Origin: Corynebacterium minutissimum
GTDB lineage: Bacteria; Actinomycetota; Actinomycetes; Mycobacteriales; Mycobacteriaceae
Direction: 5' to 3'
NCBI RefSeq assembly: GCF_000805675.1
Contig: NZ_JSEF01000005.1
Coordinates: 114,562 to 178,561 of the forward strand
Length of the DNA stretch: 64,000 nt
In this document: in pieces, positions 52,462 through 64,000 of the stretch
Position numbering within the stretch: the stretch's first letter is position 1
Layout of the letters: every line of letters begins with the position of its first letter
The notes under the pieces: model-generated
Databases searched by the model: none
What the model was told of the DNA's origin: nothing
The model's input: the letters and a program-made list of their open reading frames with translations, nothing else
Translations under genes and position numbers: made by a program

Positions 52462-52722
52462 CGAAGTTTGAACGGCCTGAAAGGTCGAGTCAAAGTTCAC
52501 CGAAGACCGTCGGTCATCCGGATACCCGGATCGAAGGTTCCTCATCCTAGGGGACGGCCCACGCAGGAGACACTTTGCGATTAATCGCGGCATTCTCTTA
52601 TGCCGCGCGCCCTGTGCTCTTGCACGGGGCTTTTGTTGTTTCGGTTGTCCATTGGGCAAGCGGAGTAGGGAAGGCCCCGGCGGAAAACACAAGAGATGTT
52701 TCGAAAGGAGGCGAAGTAGAAA
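52462..52722 (+). promoter_or_regulatory. rplJ leader (L10-type) with attenuator hairpin
   Basis: A 260-base leader before rplJ, the place where L10/L12 bind their own mRNA in many bacteria. Hairpins: CGCGGCAT/ATGCCGCG (52586-52607) and GCCCTGTGC/GCACGGGGC (52609-52630) followed by TTTT, a complete terminator ahead of the genes. This suggests autogenous control by attenuation. Exact protein-binding folds cannot be judged by eye. Confidence 0.75.
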
Positions 52723-53244
52723 ATGGCAAACCCGAAGAACACCGCAGACCTGGCAAAGCTGAAGGAGAAGCTCGATGGCGCTAACTCCATCGTGCTTACC
52801 GAGTACCGTGGCCTGACCGTGGGTCAGCTCCAGGAGCTGCGTAACAACCTCGGCTTTGACGTTGAGTACTCCGTCGCCAAGAACACCCTCTTCAAGATCG
52901 CTGCCAACGAAGCTGGCATCGAGGGTCTTGACGAGCACCTGACTGGCCCGACCGCTATTGCGTTCATCAAGGGCGAGGCAGTGGATGCCGCTAAGGTCAT
53001 CAAGAAGTTCGCTGATGACAACAAGGCATTCGTCGTCAAGGGTGGCTACATGGACGGCAACATCCTGTCTGCCGACCAGGTTGCAGCCATCGCTGAGCTG
53101 GACAACCGCGAGACCACTCTCGCCAAGCTGGCTGGCGCCATGAAGGGTTCTATGGCAAAGGCTGCTGCCGTATTCAACGCTCCTGCTACCAAGATGGTCC
53201 GCACCGCTGCGGCCCTGCAGGACAAGAAGGCTGCAGAAGCTTAA
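52723..53244 (+). CDS. rplJ: 50S ribosomal protein L10
   Basis: A 173-residue L10, the base of the ribosomal stalk. MANPKNTADLAKLKEKL leads into the conserved VLTEYRGLTVGQLQELR and DVEYSVAKNTLFKIAA; the C-terminal helix that carries L7/L12 dimers reads NAPATKMVRTAAALQDKKA. A strong AAAGGAGG lies 11 bases before the ATG. Confidence 0.97.
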   Translation: MANPKNTADLAKLKEKLDGANSIVLTEYRGLTVGQLQELRNNLGFDVEYSVAKNTLFKIAANEAGIEGLDEHLTGPTAIAFIKGEAVDAAKVIKKFADDNKAFVVKGGYMDGNILSADQVAAIAELDNRETTLAKLAGAMKGSMAKAAAVFNAPATKMVRTAAALQDKKAAEA

Positions 53245-53332
53245 GACGCCAACTAAAGGCGCACAACTTAAACACACACACTTTTATCTGGCCGCCTAGG
53301 GTGGCCAGGAACACTGAGAAAGGATGCCAATC

Positions 53333-53719
53333 ATGGCTAAGCTCACCAAGGACGAGCTCATTGAAGCTTTCAAGGAAATGACCCTCATCGAGCTCTCCGA
53401 GTTCGTTAAGGAATTCGAGGAGGTCTTCGACGTTGAGGCCGCTGCTCCGGTTGCTGCCGTTGCTGCTGGTGCCCCGGCTGCCGGCGGTGCCGCTGAGGAA
53501 GAGAAGACCGAGTTCGACGTCGTTCTGACCGACGCTGGCGCTAAGAAGATCGGCGTTATTAAGGCTGTCCGCGAGATCGTCTCCGGCCTGGGCCTGAAGG
53601 AAGCCAAGGAAATGGTTGAGGGTGCTCCGAAGGCTATCCTCGAGGGCGCTTCCAAGGACGACGCTGAGGCTGCTAAGGCTAAGCTCGAAGAGGCTGGCGC
53701 TTCCGTCGAGCTCAAGTAA
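53333..53719 (+). CDS. rplL: 50S ribosomal protein L7/L12
   Basis: A 128-residue stalk protein: N-terminal dimerisation helices ([20 protein letters not shown]), an Ala/Gly/Pro-rich hinge, then the C-terminal factor-binding domain [20 protein letters not shown] and [22 protein letters not shown] lies eight bases before ATG 53333. The strong terminator at 53769-53806 closes the rplJL unit. Confidence 0.97.
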   Translation: MAKLTKDELIEAFKEMTLIELSEFVKEFEEVFDVEAAAPVAAVAAGAPAAGGAAEEEKTEFDVVLTDAGAKKIGVIKAVREIVSGLGLKEAKEMVEGAPKAILEGASKDDAEAAKAKLEEAGASVELK

Positions 53720-53768
53720 TTCACCTGAATTACTCAAGCTTTCCCGCGCAGCACATTCGCTGCGCACC

Positions 53769-53806
53769 AACAACCCCGTTCCGCGTAAAGGCGGTGCGGG
53801 GTTGTT
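53769..53806 (+). terminator. Terminator after rplJL
   Basis: AACAACCCCG (53769-53778) and CGGGGTTGTT (53797-53806) pair perfectly over ten bases, followed by a T-rich stretch (CTCGTTT). Confidence 0.9.
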
Positions 53807-53861
53807 CTCGTTTGTCGGAACCTCGGTGGCCCGGCGGATTCTAAGCATTGCGAGTCAGGTC

Positions 53862-53890
53862 TTGACACTAGGGTCAAAAAGAGACACTAT
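53862..53890 (+). promoter_or_regulatory. higBA promoter with overlapping operator
   Basis: Consensus TTGACA (53862-53867), 17-base spacer, CACTAT (53885-53890). The -35 box is one arm of a palindrome TTGAC-6-GTCAA (53862-53877), a natural site for HigA autorepression. The -10 box ends six bases before the higB GTG, so the message is probably leaderless. Confidence 0.75.
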
Positions 53891-53896
53891 TAGGGT

Positions 53897-54175
53897 GTGC
53901 AATTTCGACGTAGGAGTCTCGAGCGGTTCCATCAGGATGGTGTGCCGCCGCGATATATTCCATCGGAATTGCGCTCGGTAGTACGCCGCAAGTTGCTTAT
54001 GATCGGACGGTCTGTAAATGTCACGGACCTTCGGATTCCGCCAGCAAACCGGTTGGAGCGGCTCAAGGGTGACCTTGAGGGCTACTACTCAATTCGCGTC
54101 AACTCGCAGTGGCGCATCATATTCAAGTGGACACCCGAAGGAGCTGTTGACGTTGACTTTATCGACTACCACTGA
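53897..54175 (+). CDS. higB: HigB-type toxin (RelE/ParE superfamily)
   Basis: A 92-residue ribosome-dependent mRNA interferase. The family ending is clear: DLRIPPANRLERLKGDLEGYYSIRVNSQWRIIF, then VDVDFIDYH, with the conserved Arg, Tyr and His of the HigB active region. The N-terminal helix SLERFHQDGVPPRYIPSELR also fits. It precedes the antitoxin, the order typical for HigBA. The GTG start has no ribosome binding site but is placed for leaderless translation. Confidence 0.9.
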   Translation: MQFRRRSLERFHQDGVPPRYIPSELRSVVRRKLLMIGRSVNVTDLRIPPANRLERLKGDLEGYYSIRVNSQWRIIFKWTPEGAVDVDFIDYH

Positions 54176-54497
54176 AGCACACACTCATGTTGATGTTGTT
54201 CCCGTTCCGCATCCTGGAGAAATCCTTCTCCTAGAATTCCTCAAACCCTGCGGTATTACCCAGTATCGCCTGGCCAACGACATTGGCACTACCCGCTCCC
54301 AAGTCTCCAAAATTACCCGTGGCGCGCTCGGTATCAGTGCCGATATGGCTTTGCGTTTGTCGGCCTACTTTGGGAACTCCGCCGAGTTCTGGCTCGGGCT
54401 CCAAGAGGAATACGATCTCTGGAAAGCTCGCCAGACCACGGATGTCAGCGCTATCGTTCCGTGGAATCACAAAGAAGAAGCTGACTCTCGTTTGTAG
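54153..54497 (+). CDS. higA: HigA-type antitoxin (XRE family)
   Basis: A 114-residue antitoxin. The signature HPGEILLLEFLKPCGITQYRLAND, then IGTTRSQVSKITRG and SADMALRLSAYFGNSAEFWLGLQEEYDLW are textbook HigA/VapI. I start at TTG 54153, nine bases after GAAGGAG (54137-54143), which makes it overlap higB by 23 bases; an ATG at 54189 is not in this frame. HigA should bind the palindrome in the higBA promoter and neutralise HigB. Confidence 0.9.
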   Translation: MTLSTTTEAHTHVDVVPVPHPGEILLLEFLKPCGITQYRLANDIGTTRSQVSKITRGALGISADMALRLSAYFGNSAEFWLGLQEEYDLWKARQTTDVSAIVPWNHKEEADSRL

Positions 54498-54616
54498 AGT
54501 TCGCTCAATCGCACTCAAGGCGGGGTTGAGGTTGCCCTGCCGCGTCGGAGTAAACTCGCAAATCGCCCCCTAGCGCGAGTGTGTATTGGGCAAATGAATC
54601 GGTAGGATAAGCCACC

Positions 54617-55573
54617 ATGCTGCCCAAGTCCCGCATCTTCTCCGTCCTCCTGCTCGGCCTCGGCGTCGCGCTGATCGCGGCCGGCCTGGCGGCGTCGAGC
54701 TTCTTGAGCTTTAGCCCGCGCCTGCCGCTGGATATCAAGGACACGACGTGGACGATGCAGGATGACAGCGCCACCGCGCAGGCGCTGTCCGCTGAGGGTG
54801 TTACGCAGTACGAGGGGCCGATGACCTATCAGCTCAACCTGGACATTCAGGACCCGGCGGACAAGGAGACGGCAACACTGCGGGTGGGTGAATCCGCCAT
54901 CCGTGGCGGCACGGGCAACGTGGAGGACTTGAGCTTTGCGCGCGTGTGGAATTACCCCGTTGATCGCCTCAGCGGTGAGGCGACGGGCCCCGCGGCGCTC
55001 TCCCACACTATGGGCTCGCCCACGGCGGAGGTCCCCGTTGAAGGCTACTGGCTAAAGCTGCCCGCTGATGCCGAGCAGACCACCTACCCGGTCTTTGACC
55101 CGGTTCTGCGCAAGGCGGCCGACGCCGTCTTCGAGGGGTCCCTCGACATCGACGGCCGTACTGTCTACCACTACCGCCAGGAGATTGAGCCCACCAACGT
55201 GGCTACCCTCTATGCTGGCACGACGACCACGACGTTGAGCAATGAAGACGGCTCCACCGAGCAGGGCTACCTCTTCCACGCTGCAACGAGGGACCTCTAC
55301 GTAGACCAGGTCACCGGACTCGTCGTAGGCATGGACATTGATGTGCGGGACTACTGGGCCGACCGCGAGGGCAATGAGCGCGAGGTGCAGTTCGCGTTTA
55401 AAGGTGCTACCGATGAGGAATCCCGCGCGGAGCTGCTCCAACAAGCCGAGCGCTTCCCGCGCAGTGCTGTGGGGCAGTGGGTACGCTGGGGCGGCATTGG
55501 AGTCGGTGCCGTTCTGGTGTTGCTTGGGGCGCTGGGCGCTTTCCGACGTCCCACCAGCCGCCACTCCCGCTAG
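54617..55573 (+). CDS. DUF3068-type membrane-anchored protein
   Basis: A 318-residue protein with an N-terminal helix (residues 8-32), a large outer domain of about 245 residues, and a C-terminal helix (about 288-308: WGGIGVGAVLVLLGALGAF). Motifs such as TYQLNLDIQD, GYWLKLPADAEQTTYPVFDP and YRQEIEPTNVA fit DUF3068, an actinobacterial family of unknown function sometimes labelled porin PorA family. TAGGAT ends eight bases before the ATG, another leaderless candidate. It stands alone before the rpoBC promoter. Confidence 0.8.
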   Translation: MLPKSRIFSVLLLGLGVALIAAGLAASSFLSFSPRLPLDIKDTTWTMQDDSATAQALSAEGVTQYEGPMTYQLNLDIQDPADKETATLRVGESAIRGGTGNVEDLSFARVWNYPVDRLSGEATGPAALSHTMGSPTAEVPVEGYWLKLPADAEQTTYPVFDPVLRKAADAVFEGSLDIDGRTVYHYRQEIEPTNVATLYAGTTTTTLSNEDGSTEQGYLFHAATRDLYVDQVTGLVVGMDIDVRDYWADREGNEREVQFAFKGATDEESRAELLQQAERFPRSAVGQWVRWGGIGVGAVLVLLGALGAFRRPTSRHSR

Positions 55574-55588
55574 CCACTCGCGCTAGAG

Positions 55589-55627
55589 GCCCGCGCGTGC
55601 GGATCTACGTAGCGACACGCCGCGGGC
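55589..55627 (+). terminator. Hairpin after the DUF3068-type gene
   Basis: GCCCGCG (55589-55595) and CGCGGGC (55621-55627) with a 25-base loop, followed by GCGTTTCG. A probable terminator, though the T-run is short. Confidence 0.6.
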
Positions 55628-55735
55628 GCGTTTCGCCTTTACAAGGCTGCCATTATGCTATAGGCTATTTCGTTGCGCTGGAATCTGGATCTTTAGTGCA
55701 CATTTAGCCTTTCGAGCGGTGATGGCAAAACCGAC

Positions 55736-55764
55736 TTGACAAGGTGATTTTGTGCATTCTAAAC
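55736..55764 (+). promoter_or_regulatory. rpoBC promoter
   Basis: TTGACA (55736-55741) followed after 17 bases by CTAAAC (55759-55764; TCTAAA one base earlier is an alternative). It would give a leader of about 95 bases before rpoB. Confidence 0.65.
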
Positions 55765-55867
55765 CCAGTCACTCCACAGCAGACCGAATGCTAAATCTAC
55801 CAGCGGTTTTGCACCTCACCGGCCAGGGTGGGGCCGCAATCCGCCAGAGGTACTGGAAGGACCCATC

Positions 55868-58800
55868 TTGGCAGTCTCCCGCCAGACCAAGTCAGTGGCC
55901 AACATCCCTGGAGCCCCGAAGCGATACTCCTTCGCTAAAATCAGCGAGCCCATCGCTGTGCCGGGCCTCCTTGATCTACAACTCGATTCTTACGCGTGGC
56001 TCATCGGTACCCCCGAGTGGCGCGAACGCGAGCAGGCAGAGCGCGGCGACGACGCACGCGTGACGAGCGGCCTTGAGGATATCCTCGAGGAGCTTTCTCC
56101 GATCCAGGATTACTCGGGCAACATGTCCCTGTCCCTGTCGGAGCCTCGCTTCGAGCCGGTGAAGAACACCGTGGACGAGTGCAAAGAGAAGGACATCAAC
56201 TACTCGGCGCCACTGTACGTCACCGCAGAATTTATTAATAACGACACCCAGGAGATTAAGTCCCAGACCGTCTTCATCGGCGATTTCCCGATGATGACCG
56301 ATAAGGGCACCTTCATCGTCAACGGCACCGAGCGCGTTATCGTCTCGCAGCTCGTGCGTTCCCCGGGTGTCTACTTCGACCAGACTATCGACAAGTCCAC
56401 CGAGCGTCCGCTGCACTCCGTGAAGGTTATTCCTTCCCGAGGTGCTTGGCTCGAGTTTGACGTCGATAAGCGCGACACCGTCGGCGTTCGTATCGACCGC
56501 AAGCGCCGCCAGCCGGTGACGGTTCTGCTCAAGGCCCTGGGATGGACCGAGGAGCAGATTAAGGAGCGCTTCGGCTTCTCCGAGCTGATGATGTCCACCC
56601 TCGAGTCTGATGGCGTGGCCAACACTGATGAGGCTCTCCTGGAGATCTACCGCAAGCAGCGCCCGGGCGAGCAGCCCACGCGTGACCTTGCGCAGGCACT
56701 GCTGGATAACTCCTTCTTCCGCGCTAAGCGCTACGACCTGGCCAAGGTGGGCCGCTACAAGGTCAACCGCAAGCTCGGCTTGGGCGGTGACCACGACGGT
56801 CTCATGACCCTGACCGAGGAAGACATTGCTGTCACCCTCGAGTACCTCGTGCGCCTGCATGCAGGTGAGCGTGAGATGAAGGCCCCGAACGGTGAGATGA
56901 TCTCCATCCACACCGACGATATCGACCACTTCGGTAACCGTCGTCTCCGCACCGTGGGCGAGCTCATCCAGAACCAGGTCCGCGTGGGCCTGTCCCGCAT
57001 GGAGCGAGTCGTCCGCGAGCGCATGACCACCCAGGATGCAGAGTCGATTACCCCGACCTCCCTGATTAACGTTCGCCCGGTTTCTGCTGCCATCCGCGAG
57101 TTCTTCGGTACCTCCCAGCTCTCGCAGTTCATGGACCAGAACAACTCCCTGTCTGGCCTGACCCACAAGCGCCGCCTGTCCGCACTGGGCCCGGGCGGTC
57201 TGTCCCGTGAGCGCGCCGGCATTGAGGTGCGAGACGTACACGCCTCGCACTACGGCCGTATGTGCCCGATTGAAACCCCTGAGGGTCCGAACATTGGTCT
57301 GATCGGTTCGCTGGCGTCCTACGCTCGCGTGAACGCCTTCGGCTTCATCGAGACCCCGTACCGCAAGGTTGTTGACGGCAAGGTCACCGACCAGGTGGAG
57401 TACCTCACCGCTGACGAAGAGGATCGCTACGCAATTGCCCAGGCCGAGGTAGAGAAGGATGCTGACGGCACCCTGACTGCTGACCGTATTGAGGTCCGCC
57501 TCAAGGACGGCGATATCGGCGTGACCGACGCCTCCGGTGTCGACTACGTTGACGTGTCCCCGCGCCAGATGGTGTCTGTGGCTACCGCCATGATTCCGTT
57601 CCTGGAGCACGACGATGCTAACCGTGCCCTCATGGGTGCGAACATGCAGCGTCAGGCCGTGCCGCTCGTGCGTTCCGAGGCCCCGTACGTGGGTACCGGT
57701 ATGGAGCAGCGCGCTGCATACGACGCCGGTGACCTCATCATCACCCCGAAGGCGGGCGTGGTGGAGAACGTCACCGCAGACCTCATCACCATCATGGATG
57801 ACGAGGGCCAGCGTGATACCTACATGCTGCGCAAGTTCGAGCGCACTAACCAGAACACCAACTACAACCAGACCCCGCTGGTGTCCCTGGGTGACCGCGT
57901 GGAGGCAGGCCAGGTGCTTGCCGACGGCCCCGGTACCCACAACGGTGAGATGTCCCTCGGCCGCAACCTGCTGGTTGCCTTCATGCCGTGGGAAGGCCAC
58001 AACTACGAGGACGCCATCATCCTCAACCAGCGCATCGTGGAGGAAGACATCCTCACCTCGATTCACATCGAGGAGCACGAGATTGACGCTCGCGATACCA
58101 AGCTGGGCCCGGAGGAGATTACCCGCGAGATCCCGAACGTCTCCGATGACGTTCTGCGTGACCTCGACGAGCGCGGCATCGTCCGCATTGGTGCCGACGT
58201 CCGCGCGGGCGACATCCTGGTAGGTAAGGTCACCCCGAAGGGCGAGACCGAGCTGACCCCGGAGGAGCGCCTGCTGCGCGCCATCTTCGGCGAGAAGGCC
58301 CGCGAGGTGCGCGATACCTCCATGAAGGTGCCGCACGGTGAGACCGGTAAGGTCATCGGCGTCTCCCGCTTCTCCCGCGAGGATGACGACGACCTGGCCC
58401 CGGGCGTCAACGAGATGATCCGCGTCTACGTGGCTCAGAAGCGCAAGATCCAGGACGGCGATAAGCTCGCTGGCCGCCACGGCAACAAGGGTGTTGTGGG
58501 CAAGATCCTGCCGCCGGAGGATATGCCGTTCATGGAGGATGGCACCCCGGTCGACATCATCCTTAACACCCACGGTGTGCCGCGTCGTATGAACATTGGC
58601 CAGGTTCTCGAGGTTCACCTCGGCTGGCTGGCTCATGCTGGTTGGAAGATCGATACCGAGGATCCGGCCAACGCCGACCTGCTGAAGAAGCTGCCGGAAG
58701 AGCTGTACGACGTCCCGCCGGAGTCCCTCACCGCCACCCCGGTCTTCGACGGCGCTACCAACGAAGAGATCTCCCGCCTACTGGCTTCCTCCAAGCCGAA

Positions 58801-59347
58801 CCGCGATGGTGACGTCATGGTGGATGAGCACGGTAAGGCCCGCCTCTTCGACGGCCGCTCCGGCGAGCCGTACATGTACCCGGTGTCCGTCGGCTACATG
58901 TACATGCTCAAGCTGCACCACTTGGTTGACGAGAAGATTCACGCTCGTTCCACCGGTCCGTACTCCATGATTACCCAGCAGCCGCTGGGTGGTAAGGCAC
59001 AGTTCGGTGGCCAGCGCTTCGGTGAGATGGAGGTGTGGGCAATGCAGGCATACGGCGCTGCCTACACCCTGCAGGAGCTCCTGACCATCAAGTCCGATGA
59101 CGTCGTCGGCCGTGTCAAGGTCTACGAAGCAATCGTTAAGGGCGATAACATCCCGGATCCGGGTATTCCGGAGTCCTTCAAGGTCCTCCTCAAGGAGCTG
59201 CAGTCCCTGTGCCTCAACGTGGAAGTTCTCTCCACCGATGGCACCCCGATGGAACTGTCCGGCTCCGATGACGACGAGTTGGATGGCGCACCGTCCCTGG
59301 GCATTAACCTGTCCCGCGACGAGCGCTCCGACGCTGACATCGCCTAA
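55868..59347 (+). CDS. rpoB: RNA polymerase beta subunit
   Basis: A 1159-residue beta subunit starting at TTG ([17 protein letters not shown]), with GGAAGGA 7-8 bases upstream. The rifampicin region (residues about 412-441) reads [12 protein letters not shown], then [15 protein letters not shown]; the key Asp, His and Ser positions have the sensitive-type residues, so no common resistance change is seen. The catalytic [10 protein letters not shown] segment and the C-terminal [18 protein letters not shown] are intact. It is followed by rpoC after a 121-base gap with two small hairpins. Confidence 0.97.
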   Translation: MAVSRQTKSVANIPGAPKRYSFAKISEPIAVPGLLDLQLDSYAWLIGTPEWREREQAERGDDARVTSGLEDILEELSPIQDYSGNMSLSLSEPRFEPVKNTVDECKEKDINYSAPLYVTAEFINNDTQEIKSQTVFIGDFPMMTDKGTFIVNGTERVIVSQLVRSPGVYFDQTIDKSTERPLHSVKVIPSRGAWLEFDVDKRDTVGVRIDRKRRQPVTVLLKALGWTEEQIKERFGFSELMMSTLESDGVANTDEALLEIYRKQRPGEQPTRDLAQALLDNSFFRAKRYDLAKVGRYKVNRKLGLGGDHDGLMTLTEEDIAVTLEYLVRLHAGEREMKAPNGEMISIHTDDIDHFGNRRLRTVGELIQNQVRVGLSRMERVVRERMTTQDAESITPTSLINVRPVSAAIREFFGTSQLSQFMDQNNSLSGLTHKRRLSALGPGGLSRERAGIEVRDVHASHYGRMCPIETPEGPNIGLIGSLASYARVNAFGFIETPYRKVVDGKVTDQVEYLTADEEDRYAIAQAEVEKDADGTLTADRIEVRLKDGDIGVTDASGVDYVDVSPRQMVSVATAMIPFLEHDDANRALMGANMQRQAVPLVRSEAPYVGTGMEQRAAYDAGDLIITPKAGVVENVTADLITIMDDEGQRDTYMLRKFERTNQNTNYNQTPLVSLGDRVEAGQVLADGPGTHNGEMSLGRNLLVAFMPWEGHNYEDAIILNQRIVEEDILTSIHIEEHEIDARDTKLGPEEITREIPNVSDDVLRDLDERGIVRIGADVRAGDILVGKVTPKGETELTPEERLLRAIFGEKAREVRDTSMKVPHGETGKVIGVSRFSREDDDDLAPGVNEMIRVYVAQKRKIQDGDKLAGRHGNKGVVGKILPPEDMPFMEDGTPVDIILNTHGVPRRMNIGQVLEVHLGWLAHAGWKIDTEDPANADLLKKLPEELYDVPPESLTATPVFDGATNEEISRLLASSKPNRDGDVMVDEHGKARLFDGRSGEPYMYPVSVGYMYMLKLHHLVDEKIHARSTGPYSMITQQPLGGKAQFGGQRFGEMEVWAMQAYGAAYTLQELLTIKSDDVVGRVKVYEAIVKGDNIPDPGIPESFKVLLKELQSLCLNVEVLSTDGTPMELSGSDDDELDGAPSLGINLSRDERSDADIA

Positions 59348-59468
59348 TAGCTGCCTAATTACTGTCTAGTTGCTTGGTCCGCCCCACATGGAGGGCGGGC
59401 ATAGAAAATTACTAACTCATAAAAGCCATCAACTTCCCCCGCCACGGGGGATGAAAGGGAGACATTAC

Positions 59469-63464
<3,996 letters not shown>

Positions 63465-63518
63465 CTGTCACACGGTGTAGGACACGCCGGGACTAGCCAT
63501 TTTGGCTAGAGTCCGCTA

Positions 63519-63562
63519 CCCCCGTCACACCCCTTCTGTAGGGGTGGTGACGGGGGATTTTT
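63519..63562 (+). terminator. Terminator after rpoC
   Basis: CCCCCGTCAC (63519-63528) and GTGACGGGGG (63547-63556), with an inner ACCCCT/AGGGGT pairing, followed by TTTTT. A smaller hairpin GACTAGCC/GGCTAG (63491-63507) lies just before it. Confidence 0.95.
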
Positions 63563-63848
63563 AATCTGCCGACAAAATCACAAACATAAAGAAATCTTTG
63601 GACGGCATAAACATTGGAATACGCTGTGGCCTGCGGGTTTGCGATTTCCTAATCAAGAAAAGCCCTGGGACATGCATAGACACCGTTAACCCCGGGCGAA
63701 AGTTGCCCTTGCGGGAAGCGCCGGGGGGGGGGTAGGGTCTCAGCTTGAGTCCAGTCTGCCTTCAGAAACTCTTAAGAGGCTGCGAAGTCGGGGTTGGGTG
63801 GCTGTTGACCAGTTGTTTAAACGTTCTCATGACATGAAAGGATTCTTC
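63563..63848. other. Gap with a poly-G tract upstream of a secreted protein
   Basis: No gene is visible. The stretch is AT-richer than its surroundings up to about 63660. It holds a run of ten G at 63723-63732, a CTCTTAAGAG palindrome at 63769-63778 and a possible TTGACC near 63805. It should contain the promoter of the secreted protein that starts at 63849. Confidence 0.6.
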
Positions 63849-64000
63849 ATGAATATGAAGAGTTTCAATCGCGCTGCTCGCCGTCGTGGTACCAGTATTG
63901 CTGCCGCTGCTCTCTCTGTGGCGCTGGTGGCGCCGTTTGTACATCCGGTAGTTTCCCCGCAGTCTGCCGCAGAGGCGCAGGCTCAAACCTCCGGCACGGT
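63849..64000 (+). CDS. Secreted protein, N-terminal part only
   Basis: The first 50 residues of a gene that continues past the window. A basic start (MNMKSFNRAARRRG) is followed by a hydrophobic core (TSIAAAALSVALVAPFVHPVV) and a likely signal peptidase site after SAAEAQA, so the product is exported. GAAAGGA lies six bases before the ATG. The rest is unseen, so whether it is a cell-wall adhesin, pilin or enzyme cannot be said. The poly-G tract about 120 bases upstream makes a surface protein attractive. Confidence 0.75.
   Translation, partial: MNMKSFNRAARRRGTSIAAAALSVALVAPFVHPVVSPQSAAEAQAQTSGT

Noticed and set aside
57101..57190. Rifampicin resistance change in rpoB
   Set aside because: The usual Asp, His and Ser positions have sensitive-type residues; Ser in place of Pro after QNN is, as far as I recall, normal in corynebacteria.
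55976..58636. Very long open frame antisense to rpoB (886 codons)
   Set aside because: It mirrors the codon structure of rpoB, its product is a low-complexity His/Val/Leu-rich string, and there is no promoter or ribosome binding site.

Overview
The window is a stretch of a Corynebacterium chromosome. The evidence is the gene order (hemB-hemE-hemY, hemL followed by a system II cytochrome c cluster, menD-DUF3592-mgtA-menG next to menJ and a polyprenyl diphosphate synthase, and tRNA-Trp-secE-nusG-rplKA-rplJL-rpoBC), a DIP1984-family gene, MntR-type and DtxR-type operators, and the moderately GC-rich codon use. It looks like a skin or mucosal species of moderate GC; I cannot name the species from sequence alone.

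Layout. 1-3.9 kb: end of hemB, two small membrane proteins, hemE and hemY (haem synthesis). 4-7.3 kb: an ABC-F ATPase with a possible attenuator leader, and a two-gene ABC transporter. 7.4-11.1 kb: an accessory patch with two tandem VbhA-like small proteins, an NAD-dependent dehydrogenase, a guanidine-III riboswitch in front of a truncated guanidinium exporter, an AT-richer FAD oxidoreductase and a decayed serine recombinase. 11.1-15.3 kb: a MacAB-like export operon and a proline-rich lipoprotein. 15.5-21.7 kb: hemL, a phosphoglycerate mutase-like protein, then a TlpA-like thioredoxin, CcdA, ResB and CcsA. 22-23.5 kb: small membrane proteins and menA. 23.5-27.7 kb: a manganese ABC transporter and its MntR-type regulator, divergent around a palindromic operator. 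27.7-43.4 kb: menE, menB, menC, menD, menG, menJ and a polyprenyl diphosphate synthase, interspersed with DcuC, a UvrA-like ATPase and the mannosyltransferase MgtA. 43.4-47 kb: four tRNAs (Tyr, Thr, Met, Trp), secE, nusG, rplK, rplA. 47-52.4 kb: a structured gap, then an iron-siderophore island under a DtxR box. 52.4-64 kb: rplJL with an attenuator leader, a higBA toxin-antitoxin pair, a DUF3068 protein, rpoB, rpoC and the start of a secreted protein preceded by a run of ten G.

How it fits together. Haem synthesis, cytochrome c maturation and menaquinone synthesis supply the aerobic respiratory chain, and the manganese and iron systems feed metal-dependent enzymes. The remainder is core transcription and translation machinery.

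Most interesting points: the guanidine-III riboswitch kept in front of a broken gdx gene beside a recombination scar; two orphan VbhA-like proteins lacking the canonical inhibitory glutamate; a five-residue leader ORF with a ten-base inverted repeat masking the ABC-F start codon; a recurring -10-box-to-start-codon spacing that predicts about ten leaderless mRNAs; two gene-free stretches dense in hairpins; and the poly-G tract. All calls come from reading the sequence without database searches.
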